64,000 nucleotides of DNA, taken from contig CM048842.1 of assembly GCA_026545765.1 (NCBI GenBank), forward strand, positions 70,098,371 to 70,162,370, written 5' to 3'. The stretch is from Plantago major. Taxonomy: Eukaryota; Streptophyta; Magnoliopsida; Lamiales; Plantaginaceae. Every line of letters begins with the position of its first letter. The first letter of the stretch is position 1. The notes below the pieces were generated by a model. The model did not search any database. It was not told where the DNA came from and saw only the letters and a program-made list of their open reading frames with translations. The position numbers were made by a program, and so were the translations under genes. This document shows positions 59,693 to 64,000 of the stretch, one piece after another.

Positions 59693-61839
59693 AGACGTTT
59701 CATCTACAATCTTCCGCCTTTCTTTCTCTCTCGCGATTTTCTCTTCGCAACTGTTCGTCTCTATCTCTCTTTTGCAACTGCTTGCGATTTCTTGTACTAT
59801 CTCCTGTATTCCGACGCGTGTGAAGGAAGCGGTTTCATCTACATTACAGGTTTTTTTCCCTCTTTTATGCTTATAAATTGATTTTGTAGTTCAATTTTGG
59901 TACTTCGACATTTCGATTAGGTTTTTCTGATCACTTATGCTTTTTTCTTTTCCTTCGTTTGTTCGTTTTTTATTGTTGAAGTTTAATTAACAATGACGAA
60001 GAGGGAAAATCGTTCGAAACAAAGTTCTGATGGTTAAGATGATATGAATATCCCGTTGAAGAAGCTTAAGGCTAATCCATCGTCGGCGATTGAATCAGAA
60101 GTCCAATGTGAGTTTTCGTTCTCATTTCTTCTTCTGTTTGTTGCATGTTTATGCTTGATTTGTTTGTTCTTTTTTATTTTTTATTTTTTTGAATTTTGTT
60201 TTGCGCGCGTGTTTATCCTTGTTGTTTTTTGCTTCGAATCGGTTGTTAAACGTTTTTGTTTGGTTTGGTTTAGTTGTGTAATCTGTTAAGGATTTTAGGG
60301 TTTTTGTTACGGTGTTTAGTTAGGTTTGTTCATGTTTTAGGGGTTGTTATCTTGTGTTTTTGGTATTTTTTTTGCTGAAACTTCCATTTTTTTTTATGTG
60401 CAAGTGTAATGTATGTATGTTGTGTTTTTAAGGTTTTGTGTTATTCTTTTTATCCAGATGCGCATGGTTTTTAATGTTGTTTTTAGTAGGGTTTGCTGAA
60501 ACATGGATTTTTTAATGTGCAGGTGTAATGTATTATGATGTCTGTATAAGGGGGCTTGTGTTATGCGTTTTATGCATCTGTGTTATGGATTTTAATGTTG
60601 TGTTTAGTAGTTTTTTGGCTGAAAACTCCCTTGTGTTTTTTTTTTTTTTTTTTTTGTCTAAGTGTAATGTAATATGTTTGTGTGTATAAGGGCTTGTTTT
60701 GTTCTTTTATCCGTTTTTGTTGTGGTTTTAATGTTTTTTGGGTGTGCATAGTGTTTATAGTTTATGTTTTTAAGGTAGTTTGTTGTGTTTTTATTTTCCT
60801 ATGTTATGTTTTTAAATTCTCTTTTTTTTGTATGATTTTCTGCAGTAAGTGAATATGATGTTGTGTGTGGAAAACCTAGTCCATATGTTGTTGGTACTGC
60901 CACAACAACTGAATTTCGTGGTACTGATACAACTGAGTTGGTTGGTACTGGTGCAACCCAGGTTATTGGTACCGACAAAACTGAGCCTATTGGGACTATT
61001 GGAACGCGGACGGAGGTTCTTAGCACTGGGGGTTCTGTCTCTGAGGGTGTTGAAGGTGTTGATGAGAAGGTGAAGAAAACAAGGAATCGTGCTAAAAAGA
61101 ACGTACTTGTTTCAGATTCTAGTGAAGATAAGCCATTTGCTCACTGCATGTCTTTCAACTTGTGTAATTTGAAATTGACTGAGAAGCAAAAGTCTGATGT
61201 TAGGGAGATTGGGTTTGGGGGTTACTTGAGATGGATATCAAGAGGTTGCCGCCTGGTATTTTACCCTATTTGGTGCATAGATTTGACCATAGTATGTGTG
61301 TACAGAATATTGGGGAGGAGCCAAGGTCAGATAGTTATCAAGTAAGCAGCAGGGATGTTCAAGATATCTTTCTCCTTCCGAGATGCACTGGGAACAAGGT
61401 AGTAATCTCGGGTGATAATAACTTGAAGGCTGATTTCAAGTTGAAATACCCTGTTGTGGAGGATGGGAATCTGTGGAGGATGGGAAGAAGAAGACTGTTG
61501 CGTTTGATGGCACATATGCTGCTTGGCTGGTGTATTACATGGAGAGAATGGTTGATGGAGGCGATGATTTCAAACGCCCTTTTGTTTTGTATGCTTGTGC
61601 TTGCATTTTATCTCCTAATGCAAACCATATAGTTGATTATGGTTTACTTCCAGTGGTACAGGATGTGTCCAAGTTGAAGGATTTGGATTGGTGTGGTTAT
61701 GTCTTGGATAGACTTTGCAAGGGTGTTGATAGGTTCATGAGTAACACTAAGGATACCAAGGGCAAGTCCGTTAGCAGTTGCGTGTTGATTTTTCTTATCT
61801 GCTACCTTCACATGTACATTGATTTTACAGTTTTAAGTT

Positions 61840-62180
61840 TGTTTATTATGTTTTTTAATTCATATGTTGTGGTTTTAAATTCATATTTTGTGTTTTAAAT
61901 TCATATGTTGTGGTTTTGAATTCATATGTTGTGGTTTTTAAAATTATATGTTGTGGTTTTAAATTCATATGTTGTGGTTTTAGTGTCTTTGCATTATTTT
62001 GTTTCAAGGATTCAATTTAGTTTTCTGTCACTAAAATGTGTTTTACATTTTTAAGCATGTTTGTTGTTGTTTTAAGTAAATATGTTGGTTTTTTAATTTT
62101 AGTTCCAAATTATAGTTTTTTGTTACTTGTTTATGTTTTTAGTTATTGATGTTATGGTTTTAATATTATATTTTTTCTTA
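61840..62180. repeat. Minisatellite-like intron: TTTTAAATTCATATGTTGTGG repeats
   Basis: Five or more degenerate ~20-bp units (AATTCATATGTTGTGGTTTT), then looser TTATGTTTTTAG copies, between two coding remnants of the right-edge gene. Confidence 0.75.
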
Positions 62181-62589
62181 TCAAGTTTCCTTATAAGGGT
62201 GAGGAAGAGTCAACTGATTTGCCCTTGATCAAACACTGGCCCAACAATAGACTGCTTGATAGGGTGAATAAAGAGAATGGTGTCTTTGGTAGGGGCATTA
62301 GACTGGAGAAGGTTTATCCGATCAGCGTTAGAGAAGAGATGCATGTTGATACAAAGGTCAAAGTTGAGCAGCCTGCTGGTCATTCTTATGAGCCAAGCAA
62401 AGTTGATATTCTTTTGAATGCTGCTACTTCCATGGCTTCACCCGCCCATCGAGGATCGGGTAAATCTACACCACCCCAGCAAGTTGACGATAATGATGAG
62501 AATTATGTGGTGTTGAAGCTTCCCATTCCAGATGGTGTTCCAAAGGACAGTGAAATCAAGACGATGGGTTATTCTGTAAGTTTTTGTTT

Positions 62590-63160
62590 GCTTTAAAGTT
62601 TTAACTGATTATGTTGTGTTTTTAACTGACAATGTTATGTGTTTTAATTTTATGTTTTGTTTTAAGTGATGTTATGTTTTTTAATTGCTGGTGTTATGTT
62701 TTTAAGTTTGCACGTTATTGTTTCAAGTTTGCACGTTATTGTTTATGGTTCTAAGTGATTTTGTTGTGTTTTTAAGTTATGATGTTTTATGGTTTTAGGT
62801 TTTGTTTGTAGCAATGGTATGCGTTTTAAGTTATCATGTTATGTTTTTAAGTGTTGATGTTATGGTTTTAAGGTATAATGTTATGTTTTTTAAGTGTTGA
62901 TGCTATGTTTTTAAGTGATTTTTGTTTTGTTTTAAAGTTATGATGTTTATGGTTTTAGGTTTTGTTTGTAGTAATGGTATGCATTTTAAGTTATCATGTT
63001 ATCTTTTTAAGTGTTGTTGTTATCGTTCTAAGGTATGATGTTATTTGTTTAAGTGCTGATGTTATGTTTTTAAGATAGTCTGTTTTTTTTGTTTTACTTG
63101 ATGATGTTATGGTTCTAAGGCATGATATTGTGTTTGTAATTGATGATGTTATGGTTTATA
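62590..63160. repeat. Minisatellite-like intron: GTTATGTTTTTAAGTGATGAT repeats
   Basis: More than 20 imperfect ~20-bp units built on TGTTATGTTTTTAAGT. A larger duplication is also visible: TTTTAGGTTTTGTTTGTAG-AATGGTATGC recurs at ~62797 and ~62957, with following sequence shared. Confidence 0.8.
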
Positions 63161-64000
63161 GGCTGAAGAGGAGTGAATGGCTATCTAGAAGCGCAACTTT
63201 ACGGTTTTGTTCATTCTCAAATGGAACTTATAACCGTGGGTGATGACGCTGCGTCTAAAGATGGTGCAGCTGTTGATGTGTCTCAGGTTGGGACATCGTC
63301 TGGTGTTGCCCCCGTTGCTGCTGGTGTTAGTGCATATGGGTTGGATAAAATTCAATGTTCTCCATCAGCTGATAGCCAAGCTTTCTACAGCAACTCCGAG
63401 GTTTTGGCAATGTTAGATTTGATTGTTGAGGAGGCTCAGAAAAATAAGGAGGTTGTTGATGCCCCTATGATGAGAAGAAGTAAGTATTATATAGAAGGTG
63501 GGCCTTCATTTGATTTAGGCTATAATTTTGGTACGCCAAGTTTCTATGAGGCTATTGGTGCTGCAGCTGTCATTCCTCCCGCGTTACAGCCTGCTGATTT
63601 TGGTTCAAAAGGCGATGATGCAGACGTCGATGATACTGTTTCCTCCGATGTTTTCTTGGACTTGAACCCCATTACCGATATCTCCAATTTCTTGGGTGAT
63701 ATTGATTACAATGATGGCATGGGGCACTATTGAGTGTGGAGTTGCTGGGGTTGATTATGACTTGGTTTCAGACTTCATGGTATCAAACAAGCCTGCAGTA
63801 TCAGGAATGAAATTGTTGAACAAACAAGTTGCCGATTATTTTGTTTTCAGACTATGCGCAGAAAGTTGATAGGTACATTTCTATCTTCTAATTAATTTTT
63901 TACTGTTTTAAGTCATATTGTGGTTGTTTCATCATTCCTTGTTGTGTTTTTAATAGGGTTTCTGCAGTGTAGTCTTCCAAATGTCTGACTATGTTTTTAT

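Larger units (their letters stand above)
59993..64000 (+). pseudogene. Degraded transposon-associated gene (Ulp1/C48-linked hypothetical protein type)
   Basis: A multi-exon remnant that runs off the right edge. Recognisable parts in order: a short Lys-rich start (~59993-60108); a Thr/Gly-rich segment and KKTRNRAKKNVLVSDSSED (60846-61140); CNLKLTEKQKSDVREIGFGG and then IKRLPPGILPYLVHRFD (61165-61300); DVQDIFLLPR; FKRPFVLYACACILSP (~61570); DLDWCGYVLDRLCKGV (~61680); PVREEMHV-like and QQVDDNDENYVVLKLPI pieces (62215-62575); and an acidic segment (63170-63733). The FGG-IKRLPPGILP-LV-RFD / FVLFA / DWC-YV pattern is familiar from plant proteins that accompany a C-terminal Ulp1-like cysteine protease, often in Mutator-like elements. 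The protease part would lie beyond 64000. About three reading-frame breaks are evident. Family assignment is tentative. Confidence 0.5.

Overview
The window is nuclear DNA of a core eudicot plant. Genes have many short exons with GT-AG introns, the spacers are AT-rich, and there are plant-specific families (XEG113 arabinosyltransferase, PLS-class PPR, PMEI/invertase-inhibitor domain, GPRP, plant CACTA and MITE elements). The species cannot be named from sequence alone. From memory of the Arabidopsis map, the neighbourhood ABCE2/RLI2 (At4g19210), PPR (At4g19220) and glycine/proline-rich GPRP (At4g19200), with pectin acetylesterases nearby (At4g19410/At4g19420), looks like conserved microsynteny.

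Left third (1-22 kb): the 5' part of an N-myristoylatable Ser-rich protein (minus, runs off the left edge); a Stowaway-like MITE; a ~0.9 kb foldback element; a complete 12-exon pectin acetylesterase (plus); a second MITE; a synaptotagmin (SYT3-like) copy that is frameshifted and lacks its 3' half; tRNA-Leu(CAA); a two-exon receptor-like kinase (minus); a fossil Cassandra-like LTR piece with a 5S-rRNA-like segment; and a complete 13-exon XEG113 arabinosyltransferase whose last intron is unusual.

Middle (22-38.5 kb): an intronless 957-aa mitochondrial-type PPR gene (plus) faces an 11-exon ABCE2 ribosome-recycling ATPase (minus), tail to tail. Beyond them lie two CACTA elements with matching 3-bp target duplications and shared subterminal repeats. 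The larger carries a degraded Ptta/En-Spm type second gene.

Right half (38.9-55.4 kb): eight tandem genes for small secreted PMEI/invertase-inhibitor-type proteins. Copies 1-4 (subfamily A, ~2.1-2.3 kb units, nearly identical) and copies 5-8 (subfamily B, more diverged) are all on the plus strand. Five are open, and copies 2, 3 and 8 are broken. B-type spacers contain sequence homologous to the 3' end of the adjacent GPRP gene, so the array appears to have grown by duplications that captured part of its neighbour. A TRIM retroelement fossil separates A from B. The intact GPRP gene (minus) lies right of the array. The window ends in a degraded, transposon-associated gene with minisatellite-like introns.

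Functionally, several genes act on or in the cell wall or secretory path (pectin acetylesterase, PMEI-like array, extensin arabinosyltransferase). ABCE2, the PPR and the tRNA serve translation and organelle RNA. No operon-like co-operation is implied.
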